From Serratia proteamaculans (GTDB lineage: Bacteria > Pseudomonadota > Gammaproteobacteria > Enterobacterales > Enterobacteriaceae): a stretch of DNA of 64,000 nucleotides. Numbering within the stretch: position 1 is the stretch's first letter; the number at the start of each line of letters is the position of its first letter. Below the pieces are notes generated by a model. It worked only from the letters and a program-made list of their open reading frames with translations. It was not told where the DNA came from and ran no database searches. The DNA lies in the NCBI RefSeq assembly GCF_013337185.1, contig NZ_SWDE01000003.1, forward strand, positions 434,001-498,000, in the 5' to 3' direction. Both the position numbers and the translations under genes were made by a program. Shown here in pieces: positions 11,534 through 23,128 of this stretch.

Positions 11534-12733
11534 TTATCCCAAAACATTCCCCAACTGGAATATCGGCAAATACATGGCGATCACCAGCGTGCCGACGATC
11601 CCGCCCACCACCAGCATCAAGATCGGTTCCAGCGTTTGCGCCAGCGTATCAGCCAACTCAAAAGTTTGCTGTTCATGCCACAGCGCCAGTTTGCCCAATA
11701 GCGTATCTAACGAACCTGATTCTTCGCCCACCCGGACTAACTGCTGACAAAGCGCGGGGAAAAGTGCCTGCTCCCCCAACGCGCTGTGGAAAGTCTGGCC
11801 CTGCGCTATTTGTTGCTGCACTTTCTCCATCGCCTGGCGGTAAAACAGGTTGTCCACCGACAGCGCTGCGGCGTTCAATCCTTCCACCAGCGTGAGCCCG
11901 GCCTGTTGGGTCATGGCCAGAATGCGGAATATTTGGCTCAGGCAACCGCCTTTGATCAGCTGGGCAATCAACGGCAGGCGCAGTAATACTGCCTGTTCGC
12001 GTCTGCGCCAGTGTGGCTGCGGATGCAGTCTTCGAAAATAAGCCAATATCGTGCAGCCCAGAGCCAGCGCCAGCCAGGGGCCGCTGTGGATTAACCCGTT
12101 GGAAAGATTAAGCAGCCCCTGAGTAAACCAGGGTAGTGGCGCATTGAAGGACTGATAGACGCCGGCAAATTCCGGCAGCACCATCACCAACATCAGAATG
12201 CTCACCAACAGCGCGACTGCGCAGATAAACAAGGGATAACGCAGCGCCTTAACCACTTTCTTTTGCAATTTTTGCTGCGCTTCCTGTTGTTGGGCCAGTT
12301 GTCGACAGCACTCATCCAGGTGACCAGTCAGTTCCCCAATGGCGATCAACTGGCGGTAGATCAGAGGAAAGATGGCATGTTGTCCGGCGATAACCTCGGA
12401 AAAGGGTTGGCCTTGTCGCACCTGTTCGCTGATGTCTCGCAGCAGGCAGCGCCAGGCGGTAGACGGGTGTTCTGTCGCCAGCAATTCCAACCCGCTGACC
12501 AGCGGCAGCCCGGCCTGCAGCAAGGTGGCAAGTTGACGGGTGAACTCGATTAAGGGTTCCCCGCGCCACTGACTGGGAGCAATACGTTTCCCGCGGTTAA
12601 TCTGGCAGGGCTGTAGCCCTTGTTCAATCAGCCAGTGGCTGACCAAATTTTTTTCGCTGCTCATCAGCTCGCCCTCGCGCAGTTGGCCCTGTGGATCAAC
12701 CGCCTGCCAGAGGAAAAGGCGCAGCGCTTTCAC
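11534..12733 (-). CDS. hofC: Type IV pilus assembly inner membrane protein HofC (PilC/GspF family)
   Basis: 399 residues with two GspF repeats (about 65-190 and 265-385) and three hydrophobic segments (near 165-190, 220-235 and 365-390). Proteins of this family form the membrane platform under the pilus and are moved by the assembly ATPase. It overlaps the hofB stop by four bases. Order ppdD-hofB-hofC matches E. coli. The C-terminus, PIFQLGNVLG, is intact. Confidence 0.92.
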   Translation of the reverse strand: MKALRLFLWQAVDPQGQLREGELMSSEKNLVSHWLIEQGLQPCQINRGKRIAPSQWRGEPLIEFTRQLATLLQAGLPLVSGLELLATEHPSTAWRCLLRDISEQVRQGQPFSEVIAGQHAIFPLIYRQLIAIGELTGHLDECCRQLAQQQEAQQKLQKKVVKALRYPLFICAVALLVSILMLVMVLPEFAGVYQSFNAPLPWFTQGLLNLSNGLIHSGPWLALALGCTILAYFRRLHPQPHWRRREQAVLLRLPLIAQLIKGGCLSQIFRILAMTQQAGLTLVEGLNAAALSVDNLFYRQAMEKVQQQIAQGQTFHSALGEQALFPALCQQLVRVGEESGSLDTLLGKLALWHEQQTFELADTLAQTLEPILMLVVGGIVGTLVIAMYLPIFQLGNVLG

Positions 12734-14175
12734 GGTGCCTCCTCACTGGCAATGATACCGACAATGCGATACACCTCTTCCAGCGAGGTGATACCTTGCG
12801 AAACCAGTGTTAACCCGGCTTGCAGCAGCGTTGTCTGCCCTTGCTGTTGGGCGATGTCCGCCAGTTGACCAGGAGCTGCGCCCTGTAACAGACCGGCCTG
12901 CACCTCTGGGGTGATCGTGAGCAATTCATACACCCCAATGCGGCCGTAGTAGCCGCCAAAGCAGTGCTCGCAGCCGTCGGCTTGCCAGGGCAACAAGGGT
13001 ATAGCCCAAATTGCGGCGGGGAACCGAACCGCTTGGCTTTGCTGATAGCGGCAGTGGCTGCAAAGTTTGCGCACCAGCCGCTGGGCGATCACCAGCTTCA
13101 GGCAGGCGGCAATCAGATAGCCGGGAATACCCATATGGGTCAGGCGCGTCAGGGTTTCGCTGGTGGAGTTGGTGTGTAATGTGGACAACACCAGATGACC
13201 GGTTTGCGCGGCTTTAACCGCTATCTCTGCCGTTTCCCTGTCGCGGATTTCACCGATCATGATCACGTCCGGATCTTGTCGCAGCAAGGCGCGTAAAACG
13301 CGGGAAAAATCCAGATCGGTTTTGGCATTAATTTGCGTCTGGTTAACGCCGAACAGCGGGATCTCGATCGGATCCTCTACGCTGCATAAATTACTTTGCG
13401 CATCATTCAACTGGCGCAGGCCGCTGTACAGGGTGACGGTTTTACCGCTACCGGTCGGGCCGGTGACCAGGATCATACCCTGTGGGCAGGATAATGCCGC
13501 GGCAAACTCCGCCAATGCCGCCGGATCCATTCCCAGCCGATCCAGCGGCAGCTCCTGGCGTTCGGTTTGCAGGACTCGCAGCACCACTTTTTCGCCGTGC
13601 AGTGTGGGCAGAGTGGCGATGCGCATTGAGTAACTGGCGTTATCCAATTGCACGCTGAGCTGGCCATCCTGCGGTAGGCGACGTTCAGCAATGTCCAATT
13701 GCCCCATGATCTTCAGTCGGGCGGTGAGACGGGCGGCGAGCGTGAACGGCGGTGAGGTTATCGCCTGCAGTACCCCATCGATACGTAGCCGGATACGCAG
13801 CGTCTGTTGGTAAGGCTCGAAATGAATATCCGAGGCACGCCGTTGAATGGCGATACGCAGCGTCTGATTGATAAACTGCACAACGGGGGCGTCACTGTCG
13901 TCGTTTAACGAGGCCGCGTCAGGCTGTGTCTCCGGCGCTGCTTGCGGGAGTCGATCGCCTTGTATTTGCCGTTGGTTCAGTTCCATTTCCAGCCGGGCTG
14001 CCGGCCACTGTTCCAGATGAATACGCTTGCCGGTGGCGAAACGCAGCGCCGACAGCAGCGCCTGTGGCGCCTCCGCTGTCAGAGCCACATTCAGGCAGTA
14101 CTGATCTTCGCTGAGCGCCAGCGCCTGGTAACGCCGGCACAATGCATGGATTTCGTCGCTGATTGCCGTACTCAT
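12730..14175 (-). CDS. hofB: Type IV pilus assembly ATPase HofB (PilB/GspE family)
   Basis: 481 residues. Hexameric secretion ATPase that powers pilin assembly. Walker A GPTGSGKTVTLYSGL, the Asp box region SVEDPIEIPLFGVNQTQ, Walker B RQDPDVIMIGEIRD and the His box AAQTGHLVLSTLHTN are all present. A two-pair cysteine zinc motif (CSHCRY ... CEHCFG) lies near the C-terminus as in PilB. The N-terminal domain is shorter than in PilB. Overlaps ppdD at 14172-14175, so the three pilus genes are co-transcribed. Confidence 0.94.
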   Translation of the reverse strand: MSTAISDEIHALCRRYQALALSEDQYCLNVALTAEAPQALLSALRFATGKRIHLEQWPAARLEMELNQRQIQGDRLPQAAPETQPDAASLNDDSDAPVVQFINQTLRIAIQRRASDIHFEPYQQTLRIRLRIDGVLQAITSPPFTLAARLTARLKIMGQLDIAERRLPQDGQLSVQLDNASYSMRIATLPTLHGEKVVLRVLQTERQELPLDRLGMDPAALAEFAAALSCPQGMILVTGPTGSGKTVTLYSGLRQLNDAQSNLCSVEDPIEIPLFGVNQTQINAKTDLDFSRVLRALLRQDPDVIMIGEIRDRETAEIAVKAAQTGHLVLSTLHTNSTSETLTRLTHMGIPGYLIAACLKLVIAQRLVRKLCSHCRYQQSQAVRFPAAIWAIPLLPWQADGCEHCFGGYYGRIGVYELLTITPEVQAGLLQGAAPGQLADIAQQQGQTTLLQAGLTLVSQGITSLEEVYRIVGIIASEEAP

Positions 14176-14621
14176 GGCGTTGGCGCCGTGGCGGTAGTGT
14201 CAAAACGGAAAACTTCCTGACAGGTTTCCTGCAGATTGGCGTTGCTGCTGGTGCACTGACGTGTCCAGCGTGTCAGTCCGCTGGCGTTTTGGGTCGGGGT
14301 CAGAGCGACCGTCAGCCCTTGCAGCGTTTGCGTACCGGTCAATGAGATCACCCCTTGGTCTACCTGAACCGCGCTGACGTAACGTGAGGCGTCACCGGCA
14401 GGGATACCTTTGCTGCCGGCATTACAGCCAGTGGGCGCACCGCTGTCGAGCACGCATAGCTCAACGGCCAGCTTGTACGGTGTCATGGTTTGCAGCATGT
14501 CGGTCATCGCTGCTTTTTGGATATAGCGCTGGTAGGCGGGAATGCCTATGGCGCTCAGGATGGCGATAATGGCGATCACCACCATCAGTTCAATCAGGGT
14601 AAAACCGCGCTGTGTTTCCAT
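14172..14621 (-). CDS. ppdD: Major prepilin peptidase-dependent pilin PpdD
   Basis: 149 residues from the ATG at 14621 (METQRGFTLIELMVV). Type IVa major pilin. The leader METQRG is cut before Phe by prepilin peptidase; Glu at mature position 5 is present and is followed by a hydrophobic helix to about residue 30. A cysteine pair near the C-terminus (RQCTSSNANLQETCQ) should form the disulfide D-loop. A longer open frame to 14714 adds 31 residues with no pilin character and is rejected. First gene of ppdD-hofB-hofC. Confidence 0.95.
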   Translation of the reverse strand: METQRGFTLIELMVVIAIIAILSAIGIPAYQRYIQKAAMTDMLQTMTPYKLAVELCVLDSGAPTGCNAGSKGIPAGDASRYVSAVQVDQGVISLTGTQTLQGLTVALTPTQNASGLTRWTRQCTSSNANLQETCQEVFRFDTTATAPTP

Positions 14622-14775
14622 CTGTTGTTGCCTCCGTGTGAATGTGGAAGCAAAGGTAAGCGTACAGGGCGTGGGCTTCGAGCGGGTTATGGCTGTTTTG
14701 GGGCGCAGTTCCACAGCAATTTATCAGCATTGCAACAGAAGGAAAAAGGATGGGGCGGGCTTCGCAATTCTGACG

Positions 14776-14804
14776 AGAAAATACCTCCCTGATAGACAGG
14801 GAGG
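14776..14804 (-). terminator. Terminator after nadC
   Basis: Read on the reverse strand, CCTCCCTG-TCTAT-CAGGGAGG is a perfect 8-bp stem followed by TATTTTCT. It lies 15 bases beyond the nadC stop. Confidence 0.8.
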
Positions 14805-14819
14805 CAGGGATGACGGAGT

Positions 14820-16086
<1,267 letters not shown>

Positions 16087-16941
16087 ATGACGCTGTTTAC
16101 GCTGTTACTGGTTCTGGCGTGGGAACGTTTGTTCAAGCTGGGTGAGCATTGGCAGTTGGACCATCGCCTGGAGGTGGTTTTTCATCGGTTACACCGGTTC
16201 TCGCTGGCGCAGACGTTGCTGATGACCCTGGCCTGGATGGTGGTGGTTGGGGGCATTCTGTGGCTGGCTCAAGGGCTGTTTTTCGGCGTAGTGACGCTGT
16301 TGCTGTGGATCGTTATTGATTTGCTGTGTGTGGGTGCGGGCATCAAGCGCAAACACTATCGTGCCTATCTGAAAGCGGCGCGGCAGGGGGATGTTCATGC
16401 CAGCGACCAGATGGCGGAGGAACTGGCACTGATCCACGGTTTGCCGGTGGATTGCAGTGAAGAGCTGCGCCTGCGTGAATTGCAAAATGCGTTGCTGTGG
16501 ATTAACTTTCGTTATTATCTGGCACCGCTGTTCTGGTTCGTGGTCTGTGGGCCTTACGGGCCGATCGCGCTGGCAGGCTACTCTTTCCTGCGTGCTTACC
16601 AGACCTGGTTGGCGCGCCATAATACCCCGCTGGAGCGTTCGCAGTCGGGTATCGATCATCTGTTGAACTGGCTGGACTGGATCCCGGTGCGTCTGGCCGG
16701 TGTGGCTTATGCCCTGTTTGGACATGGTGAGAGAGCGCTGCCGGCATGGTTTGCGTCGCTAGGCGATCTCCATTCTTCGCAGTATCAGGTGCTGACGCGA
16801 CTGGCGCAGTTCTCACTGGCACGTGACCCCCATATGGACCCGGTGCAGACCCCGCGGGCGGCGGTAACCCTGGCACGTAAGGTGACGATGATTATCGTGG
16901 TGGTGGTGGCGCTGCTGACGATTTACGGCACTTTGCTCTGA
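16087..16941 (+). CDS. ampE: Inner membrane protein AmpE (regulatory signalling modulator)
   Basis: 284 residues, the E. coli length. AmpE is a polytopic inner membrane protein with a cytoplasmic nucleotide-binding loop, co-transcribed with ampD in the beta-lactamase induction locus; its exact role is unsettled. Hydrophobic segments lie near residues 1-10, 40-60, 62-80, 140-165 and 262-283. The opening [27 protein letters not shown] is typical. The ribosome site (GGGAGAGGAG) lies in the sequence that would be the end of ampD. With ampD absent its promoter must lie in the new spacer. Confidence 0.93.
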   Translation: MTLFTLLLVLAWERLFKLGEHWQLDHRLEVVFHRLHRFSLAQTLLMTLAWMVVVGGILWLAQGLFFGVVTLLLWIVIDLLCVGAGIKRKHYRAYLKAARQGDVHASDQMAEELALIHGLPVDCSEELRLRELQNALLWINFRYYLAPLFWFVVCGPYGPIALAGYSFLRAYQTWLARHNTPLERSQSGIDHLLNWLDWIPVRLAGVAYALFGHGERALPAWFASLGDLHSSQYQVLTRLAQFSLARDPHMDPVQTPRAAVTLARKVTMIIVVVVALLTIYGTLL

Positions 16942-16958
16942 CGGCAAAGTTTGAAAAT

Positions 16959-16987
16959 AAAAACGGGCGCTTAGCGCCCGTTTTTAT
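16959..16987. terminator. Bidirectional terminator between ampE and hemL
   Basis: AAAAACGGGCGC-TTA-GCGCCCGTTTTT is a perfect stem flanked by A and T runs, suiting both convergent genes. Confidence 0.9.
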
Positions 16988-17001
16988 TGGCTAGCCAAAA
17001 C

Positions 17002-18291
17002 TTACAGCTTGGCGAAGCAGCGACGCGCGGCATCGATAGTGCGCTGAATGTCTTCTTTGCTGTGAGCAATGGACATAAAGCCGGCCTCGAAGGCCGAAGG
17101 TGCCAGATAAACCCCTTCCTCCAGCATCAGATGGAAGAAACGCTTAAAGCGCTCTACATCGCACTGCATCACGTCCTGATAGCTGGTGACTGACGGCGCA
17201 TCGGTAAAGAACAGGCCGAACATACCGCCAACGTGGTTCACCACCAGTGCGATGTTTTCTTCTTTAGCCGCGTGCAGCAGGCCGCTGGCCAGCATATCGG
17301 TCAGTTCGGTCAGCGTCTGGTGGACACCCACCTGCGAAACTTCGGTCAGGCAGGCAAAGCCGGCCGCCATCGCAATCGGGTTACCGGACAGCGTGCCCGC
17401 CTGATAGACCGGGCCGGTAGGGGCCAGCGCGGCCATCACTTCACGACGGCCGCCAAACGCGCCGACAGGCATGCCGCCACCGATGATTTTACCCAGGCAG
17501 GTGAGATCAGGCACCACATCGTAATAGGCCTGTGCTCCGGCCAGCGCCACGCGGAAGCCGGTCATGACTTCATCGATAATCAGCAACGCACCGTACTTGT
17601 CGCACAGCGCGCGCAGGCCCGGCAGGAATTCCGGCAGCGGTGGTACGCAGTTCATGTTACCGGCGACCGGTTCGACGATGATGCAGGCGATCTCGGAAGG
17701 GTACTGCTCGAATGCGGTGCGTACCGAGTCCAGATCGTTAAAGGTGCAGGTCAGGGTGTGCTTGGCGAAGTCGGCCGGTACGCCCGGCGAGTTTGGCTGG
17801 CCCAGAGTGAGCGCGCCGGAGCCGGCTTTCACCAGCAGGCAGTCGGCGTGGCCGTGGTAGCAGCCCTCAAACTTGATGATTTTATCGCGGTTGGTATAGC
17901 CGCGCGCCAGGCGAATGGCACTCATGGTGGCTTCGGTCCCCGAGTTCACCATGCGTACCATATCCATGGTCGGCACCAGTTCGGTGACCAGTTCCGCCAT
18001 TTTGACTTCCATTTCGGTAGGGGCGCCAAAGCTCAGACCGCGCTGTGCCGCTTCAATGACCGCGTCGCGGATCGCCGGGTGGTTGTGCCCCAGTACCATT
18101 GGGCCCCAGGAACCGACGTAGTCGATATAGGCTTTGCCGTCGACGTCGAACAGGTAAGCCCCGTCCGCTCGTTCGATAAACAGTGGCACACCGCCAACGC
18201 CGTTGAATGCACGCACCGGAGAGTTAACCCCGCCTGGGATTACCTGTTTTGCCTGGGCATACAGACTTTCGGACTTGCTGTGTAAGCTCAT
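17002..18291 (-). CDS. hemL: Glutamate-1-semialdehyde 2,1-aminomutase
   Basis: 429 residues. PLP enzyme that isomerises glutamate-1-semialdehyde to 5-aminolevulinate, the entry to tetrapyrrole synthesis. The PLP lysine is in [17 protein letters not shown] (about 265) after the [10 protein letters not shown] motif; [13 protein letters not shown] and [18 protein letters not shown] are typical of the family. In E. coli hemL is divergent from clcA as here, but its other neighbour is fhuB rather than ampE. Confidence 0.97.
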   Translation of the reverse strand: MSLHSKSESLYAQAKQVIPGGVNSPVRAFNGVGGVPLFIERADGAYLFDVDGKAYIDYVGSWGPMVLGHNHPAIRDAVIEAAQRGLSFGAPTEMEVKMAELVTELVPTMDMVRMVNSGTEATMSAIRLARGYTNRDKIIKFEGCYHGHADCLLVKAGSGALTLGQPNSPGVPADFAKHTLTCTFNDLDSVRTAFEQYPSEIACIIVEPVAGNMNCVPPLPEFLPGLRALCDKYGALLIIDEVMTGFRVALAGAQAYYDVVPDLTCLGKIIGGGMPVGAFGGRREVMAALAPTGPVYQAGTLSGNPIAMAAGFACLTEVSQVGVHQTLTELTDMLASGLLHAAKEENIALVVNHVGGMFGLFFTDAPSVTSYQDVMQCDVERFKRFFHLMLEEGVYLAPSAFEAGFMSIAHSKEDIQRTIDAARRCFAKL

Positions 18292-18469
18292 AAATCGGCT
18301 CCTGGATTCTGTTTGAATGATTTGACCGCGCTATTCTAGTGAAGTGTTCGTCGATATGAAACGATCACAGACAGATACCTATTTTGAGGGGCGGTCAGTT
18401 GGCAGGTAGGCTAGAATAATCGGCTGACCTATTTGTATTACATTTAATTCCATTAATGAATAACCCATT

Positions 18470-19909
18470 ATGACTGAATTACAGCAACAGCCGCCGCTAG
18501 CGCGGGCCCCACGCCTGAAACGCAGTGATGCGGTACGTCAGCTTATGCGCCGTGATAAAACGCCGGTGGTGATCCTGCTCATGGCGGCAGTGGTGGGAGC
18601 CCTGGCGGGTTTGCTCGGCGTGGCGTTCGATAAAGCGGTAGATTGGGTGCAGCAGCAGCGTTTATCCGGGCTGGCACAGGTCGCCGATTATTGGATCCTG
18701 GTTTGGCCGCTGGCCTTTATTCTTTCCGCCTTACTGGCAGTATTGGGATACTACCTGGTACACCGCTTTGCCCCGGAGGCAGGTGGCTCGGGTATCCCGG
18801 AGATCGAAGGAGCGCTGGAAGAGCTGCGCCCGGTGCGCTGGTGGCGAGTGATCCCGGTGAAGTTTATCGGTGGCATGGGGACGCTGGGGGCGGGCATGGT
18901 GCTGGGCCGCGAAGGGCCTACGGTGCAAATGGGCGGCAACGTCGGGCGCATGGTGCTGGATATTTTCCGCCTGCGCGGCGCAGAGGCGCGCCATTCGTTG
19001 TTGGCTACCGGTGCGGCAGCCGGCCTTTCCGCCGCCTTTAATGCGCCGTTGGCAGGCATTCTGTTTATCATTGAAGAGATGCGTCCGCAGTTCCGCTATA
19101 ACCTGATCTCAATTAAAGCGGTGTTTATCGGCGTCATTATGTCGAGCGTGGTGTTCCAGCTGTTCAACGGTGAAGGGTCGGTGATTGCGGTGGGCAAGCT
19201 TTCTTCGGCACCGATTAATACCCTTTGGCTGTATCTGGTGCTCGGGGCGATCTTTGGTGCGGTGGGGGTCATGTTCAACGCGCTGATTTTCCGTACCCAG
19301 GACATGTTCGCTCGTCTGCACGGCGGCAAAATGCGCAAGGTTTTGCTGATAGGCGGTTTGCTCGGCGGTATCTGCGGCATTTTGGGGCTGATCCAGCCGG
19401 AAGCCGCAGGCGGGGGGTTTGGGCTGATCCCGATCGCCGCTGCCGGTAACTATAGCGTCGGCATGCTGATGTTTATTTTTATTACCCGGGTGATCACCAC
19501 GCTGTTATGTTTCGGCTCCGGCGCACCGGGCGGGATTTTTGCGCCAATGCTGGCGTTGGGCACGCTGTTTGGTACCGCCTTTGGTCTGGCCGGTGCCCAT
19601 TTGTTCCCCGCGTACGGCATCGAGGCCGGTACCTTTGCCATTGCCGGCATGGGTGCCCTGTTTGCTGCCACGGTGCGTGCGCCCCTGACCGGCATCGTGC
19701 TGGTGTTGGAAATGACCGATAACTACCAGCTGATACTGCCAATGATTATTACCTGCCTGGGCGCTACCCTGGTGGCACAGTTCCTTGGAGGTAAGCCGTT
19801 GTATTCCTCCATATTGGCCCGAACCTTACAGCGGCAGGAAGCACGGCAGGCGCGCGAAGCGGCAGATAAAACAGGTAAAGAAGATACAACAAATGCGGTG
19901 AATACTTGA
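18470..19909 (+). CDS. clcA: H+/Cl- exchange transporter ClcA
   Basis: 479 residues, close to E. coli ClcA. It exchanges two chloride ions for one proton and supports extreme acid resistance. The three selectivity signatures are present: GSGIPE (about 106-111), [14 protein letters not shown] containing the gating Glu near 148, and [11 protein letters not shown]. The internal proton Glu is in the [10 protein letters not shown] block near 203. Cytoplasmic N- and C-tails flank about 18 membrane helices. Divergent from hemL. Confidence 0.97.
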   Translation: MTELQQQPPLARAPRLKRSDAVRQLMRRDKTPVVILLMAAVVGALAGLLGVAFDKAVDWVQQQRLSGLAQVADYWILVWPLAFILSALLAVLGYYLVHRFAPEAGGSGIPEIEGALEELRPVRWWRVIPVKFIGGMGTLGAGMVLGREGPTVQMGGNVGRMVLDIFRLRGAEARHSLLATGAAAGLSAAFNAPLAGILFIIEEMRPQFRYNLISIKAVFIGVIMSSVVFQLFNGEGSVIAVGKLSSAPINTLWLYLVLGAIFGAVGVMFNALIFRTQDMFARLHGGKMRKVLLIGGLLGGICGILGLIQPEAAGGGFGLIPIAAAGNYSVGMLMFIFITRVITTLLCFGSGAPGGIFAPMLALGTLFGTAFGLAGAHLFPAYGIEAGTFAIAGMGALFAATVRAPLTGIVLVLEMTDNYQLILPMIITCLGATLVAQFLGGKPLYSSILARTLQRQEARQAREAADKTGKEDTTNAVNT

Positions 19910-19998
19910 ACGCAACACTCAGGTATTAGATAATCAATAACATTAATCCGGTCGCCATTGTAGCGGCCTGATGCAGAACAATGTTGGGAGTAAAGAGT

Positions 19999-20343
19999 AT
20001 GAGTGATGAAACAGCACTGCCCCTGCAATTTACCGAGGCAGCAGCAAGCAAGGTTAAAGTCCTGATTGCTGATGAAGAAAATCCGGATCTGAAGTTGCGG
20101 GTTTATATTACCGGTGGCGGCTGCAGCGGATTCCAGTACGGCTTCACTTTTGACGATAAGGTCAACGATGGCGACATGACCATCGAGAAGCAGGGTGTTG
20201 CGCTGGTGGTTGACCCAATGAGCCTGCAATACCTGGTCGGCGGCTCGGTCGATTACACCGAAGGGCTGGAAGGCTCACGCTTCGTGGTGACCAACCCGAA
20301 CGCCAAAACCACCTGCGGCTGCGGGTCTTCGTTCAGCGTCTGA
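19999..20343 (+). CDS. erpA: Iron-sulfur cluster insertion protein ErpA
   Basis: 114 residues from the ATG at 19999 ([19 protein letters not shown]), which gives the standard length; an upstream ATG at 19981 would add six residues. A-type Fe-S carrier needed to mature IspG/IspH and other targets. The three cluster ligands are in [10 protein letters not shown] and in the C-terminal [11 protein letters not shown]. Confidence 0.97.
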   Translation: MSDETALPLQFTEAAASKVKVLIADEENPDLKLRVYITGGGCSGFQYGFTFDDKVNDGDMTIEKQGVALVVDPMSLQYLVGGSVDYTEGLEGSRFVVTNPNAKTTCGCGSSFSV

Positions 20344-20362
20344 TCCTGCCTGCCGTAGTATT

Positions 20363-20397
20363 AAACCCGCCAACCTCACCGGTTTGCGGGTTTTTTT
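20363..20397 (+). terminator. Terminator after erpA
   Basis: AAACCCGC and GCGGGTTT arms enclose an inner AACC/GGTT pairing, followed by a run of T to 20397. Confidence 0.85.
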
Positions 20398-20401
20398 ATT
20401 G

Positions 20402-20644
20402 CTACCATTCCACGGTGACCAGTTCCTGATTAGGCTCGTTTTCACCTTCGGCCAGCAACCGGCTGCGGGTGACTTTAGGCTGATTATCGGTTGCACCGCA
20501 CTTTACCTGAGGCACCGAGTCATCGATATGCACGCTGCACTTTGGGGTAATAGTCAGGCTGACACCGATTTGTCCGCTGGTGGCACCGGCGTAAACGAAA
20601 GGACTGAACAGTATTACACTGAATAAAAAGAGAATGTTTTTCAT
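20402..20644 (-). CDS. Small exported protein, spore-coat-U-like beta motif
   Basis: 80 residues from MKNILFLFS (start 20644; two upstream Met codons at 20647 and 20662 are possible). A signal peptide ends at FVYA, followed by GATSGQIGVSLTITPKCSV, the pattern that opens secreted SCPU/pilin-like beta-sandwich domains. A second Cys (VKCGATD) 17 residues on could form a disulfide. It is far shorter than a full SCPU domain (about 140 residues), so it may be a mini-domain or a worn copy. Function is unknown. It is convergent with erpA and shares its terminator. Confidence 0.7.
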   Translation of the reverse strand: MKNILFLFSVILFSPFVYAGATSGQIGVSLTITPKCSVHIDDSVPQVKCGATDNQPKVTRSRLLAEGENEPNQELVTVEW

Positions 20645-20875
20645 CATTTGGGGAATAGCCATCCGTAAGCAATCACATAATGGCTTATCGGCAAAAAGTT
20701 AATAAGATTTAACAGGGTGGGATAATAATTAACCTGGGGTTAAAAAGTTTATTACATTGTTTTCCCTGAGCTTTTCAGGCGTTGATAATAACACTTTGCT
20801 CATTAATTAGTCGAAAATTCTGTTTTGAAATGTGACGGGCAGATAAGACTCCGCCCGTAGAGACAGGCGGAGGAG

Positions 20876-21490
20876 TTAGCGTTCGAGGATAAAGGCGGGA
20901 AGTTTCAGGTGCCAGCGAATGGCCGCCAGGCGGATCGCCAGCGTGATGCCCATGCCGAGCATCATTGCCTGTTGCAGCGGCATACCGAAGGTCGCATAGG
21001 CCGTAGCATGCACAATGCCGCCGATGATGCAGGCGGTGGCGTAAATTTCGGTTCTCAGGATCATCGGAATCTCTCGCGCCAGGACGTCGCGGATAATACC
21101 GCCACCCACCCCGGTGATCACTCCCATGCAGATTGCCACCAGCGGACTGGCGTCGGCAGCGAAGGCTTTATTGACCCCAATGCCGACGAATACCGCCAGC
21201 CCAACGGCGTCCAGTACCGGCAAGATCCACTTGGGCAGGCGGCGCGGCTGGCGTACCAGCAGCAGCGTCAGCACGCAGGTGATCATGGCGACCACCAGAT
21301 CGGTGGGATCCTTCACCCAAAATACCGGCCCGTTGGCTAGTGCCATATCGCGAATTGTACCGCCGCCGACCGCCGTGACCACGCCCAGCACCAGCACGCC
21401 GAACGGATCCATCCGTAGCTTGCCCGCCAGCAATACCCCGGAGATGGCGAAAACCGCAGTGCCGAGAATATCCAGCCAAAACACCAGCAT
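20876..21490 (-). CDS. yadS: TRIC-family membrane protein YadS
   Basis: 204 residues from [18 protein letters not shown] at 21490, the E. coli start, overlapping the btuF stop (TAATG). Two UPF0126/TRIC repeats of three helices each carry GVVTAVGGGTIRDMAL and GVITGVGGGIIRDVLA. Bacterial homologues are trimeric channels for monovalent cations or, in one study, glycine; the substrate here is not known. Next to btuF as in E. coli. Confidence 0.93.
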   Translation of the reverse strand: MLVFWLDILGTAVFAISGVLLAGKLRMDPFGVLVLGVVTAVGGGTIRDMALANGPVFWVKDPTDLVVAMITCVLTLLLVRQPRRLPKWILPVLDAVGLAVFVGIGVNKAFAADASPLVAICMGVITGVGGGIIRDVLAREIPMILRTEIYATACIIGGIVHATAYATFGMPLQQAMMLGMGITLAIRLAAIRWHLKLPAFILER

Positions 21491-22296
21491 TAATGAATCT
21501 CCGCCAGTTGACTGCACAGTTGCTGCGCCGCCAGCATGATGCGCGGACCGGCGCGGTTGAACCAGTCCCCATTCACTGCCAGTACCGGCACTTCTAATTG
21601 CGGAGCCCAGAAGGCTTTCACGCTGGCGATTTCTTTTTGGTCACCGGTAATGACGATGGCCTGTGGTTGGCGAGCCAGTACCTGTTCGCGGCTGATTTGC
21701 GGCCACGGCATGCGGCTGTCGGCAAAGATGTTCTCAGCGCCACACAGTGACAGCACCTGACTTTGCAAGGTGGCTCCGGAACTGGTGAACAGCGGCTGGG
21801 TGCCGAATTGCAGCAACACCCGTCGCGGTTGGCTATGGGGATATTTTGCTTTCAGCGCGGCAATTTGCTGACGGATCGCCTCCGCTGCCTGGTGTGCTTG
21901 TTCAGGATGCGGGCTGTATTGCGCCAGGTCATCCAGCCGCTGCGCGATGTCATCGATGGTGGTGGCATCGGCATAAAAGATCGGGATACCAAAAGCGGCG
22001 AGCTGATCCAGCACCCGTTGCGGATTGCCGCCGCGCCAGGCCAGGATCAGATCCGGCTTCAGCGCCAGCACCCGCTCCAGGTTGATGCCTTGCCAGGAGG
22101 CGACTTGCTCGAGCTTCTTGGCCGCCGGGGGATAGTCGGAATAAGCGCTCACTGCCAGCAGGGTATCGCCCATACCGGCAGCATAGGCCAGCTCGGTGGT
22201 GTTGGGTGCCAGGCTGATCACCCGTTGGGCGGCGCCGACAGGCAGCGCCATCCCTAATGCCAGCAGCCACAGCAGGGCTGAAAAGCGTCGCGTCAC
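21490..22296 (-). CDS. btuF: Vitamin B12 ABC transporter substrate-binding protein BtuF
   Basis: 268 residues. Periplasmic cobalamin-binding protein that delivers B12 to BtuCD. A signal peptide ([15 protein letters not shown]) precedes [19 protein letters not shown], the class III binding-protein opening; a long linker helix near 120-140 separates the two lobes. It overlaps the yadS start and follows mtnN by one base, the E. coli mtnN-btuF-yadS order. Confidence 0.95.
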   Translation of the reverse strand: MTRRFSALLWLLALGMALPVGAAQRVISLAPNTTELAYAAGMGDTLLAVSAYSDYPPAAKKLEQVASWQGINLERVLALKPDLILAWRGGNPQRVLDQLAAFGIPIFYADATTIDDIAQRLDDLAQYSPHPEQAHQAAEAIRQQIAALKAKYPHSQPRRVLLQFGTQPLFTSSGATLQSQVLSLCGAENIFADSRMPWPQISREQVLARQPQAIVITGDQKEIASVKAFWAPQLEVPVLAVNGDWFNRAGPRIMLAAQQLCSQLAEIH

Positions 22297-22297
22297 A

Positions 22298-22999
22298 TCA
22301 ACCGCGCTTAGCCAGGGTTTGTAGCATGGCGTTGACCATCAGCGTAGATTGCTTGGCCGCCACGGTAAGGAACTCTTCAAAACTCATGTGCGATTCGCTG
22401 TCGGCAACGTCAGAGATAGCGCGCACTACCACAAACGGCGTACCGAACAGGTGGCAGACGTGCCCGACTGCCGCTGCTTCCATTTCCACCGCTGCCACGC
22501 TTGGGAAGGTAGCGCGGATGCGTGCCAGTGGCTCGGCACCATTAATGAATGCATCACCGCTGCAGATCAGACCGCGCACCGCGTTCAAGCCCAGCTGTTT
22601 GATACAGTCTTCCGCCAGGGCAATCAGCGCGTCGTCGGCCACAAATGCCGCCGGGCAGCCGGCCATCTGGCCTGGCTCGTAACCAAAGGCGGTCACGTCG
22701 GCATCGTGATAGCGCACTTCTTCAGATACCACGATATCGCCTACCTTCAGCGTGCTGGCCAGGCCACCGGCGGAACCGGTATTGATCACCAGATCCGGCT
22801 TGCAGTGTTCCAGCAGCAGGGTGGTGCCCATTGCGGCAGAAACTTTACCGATGCCGGATTTGAGCAGCGCCACGTCAACGCCACCGATTTGGCCGGTGTA
22901 GATTTCACAGCCCGCGCGTTGAAGGGTTTGACGGTTTTCAATTTGATCGCGCAGCAGGGTGACTTCCTGCTCCATTGCGCCGATGATGCCTACTTTCAT
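22298..22999 (-). CDS. mtnN: 5'-methylthioadenosine/S-adenosylhomocysteine nucleosidase
   Basis: 233 residues from [13 protein letters not shown]; an upstream start at 23008 adds three residues only. The enzyme cleaves MTA, SAH and 5'-deoxyadenosine to adenine and a ribosyl product, feeding methionine salvage and autoinducer-2 synthesis. The catalytic Asp sits in VRAISDVAD near 197, and the substrate Glu pair in [12 protein letters not shown] near 172-174. Confidence 0.97.
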   Translation of the reverse strand: MKVGIIGAMEQEVTLLRDQIENRQTLQRAGCEIYTGQIGGVDVALLKSGIGKVSAAMGTTLLLEHCKPDLVINTGSAGGLASTLKVGDIVVSEEVRYHDADVTAFGYEPGQMAGCPAAFVADDALIALAEDCIKQLGLNAVRGLICSGDAFINGAEPLARIRATFPSVAAVEMEAAAVGHVCHLFGTPFVVVRAISDVADSESHMSFEEFLTVAAKQSTLMVNAMLQTLAKRG

Positions 23000-23128
23000 A
23001 AATAACACTCACTGATTGGCTGTGGGAATTTCGCCATAGTCTATCATGGCTCTCATAGAGAGATAATCCGTTGCATATGCCGCCGGGAATTGTTATCACG
23101 GAGGCAGGGTGCAACGGCGGAGAAACAG

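Noticed and set aside
13926-14220. Small forward frames opposite hofB and ppdD
   Set aside because: They overlap well-supported pilus genes and show no ribosome site or motif.
17233-18285. Forward open frame of 350 codons opposite hemL
   Set aside because: Mirror of hemL codon bias; no start signal and no recognisable domain.
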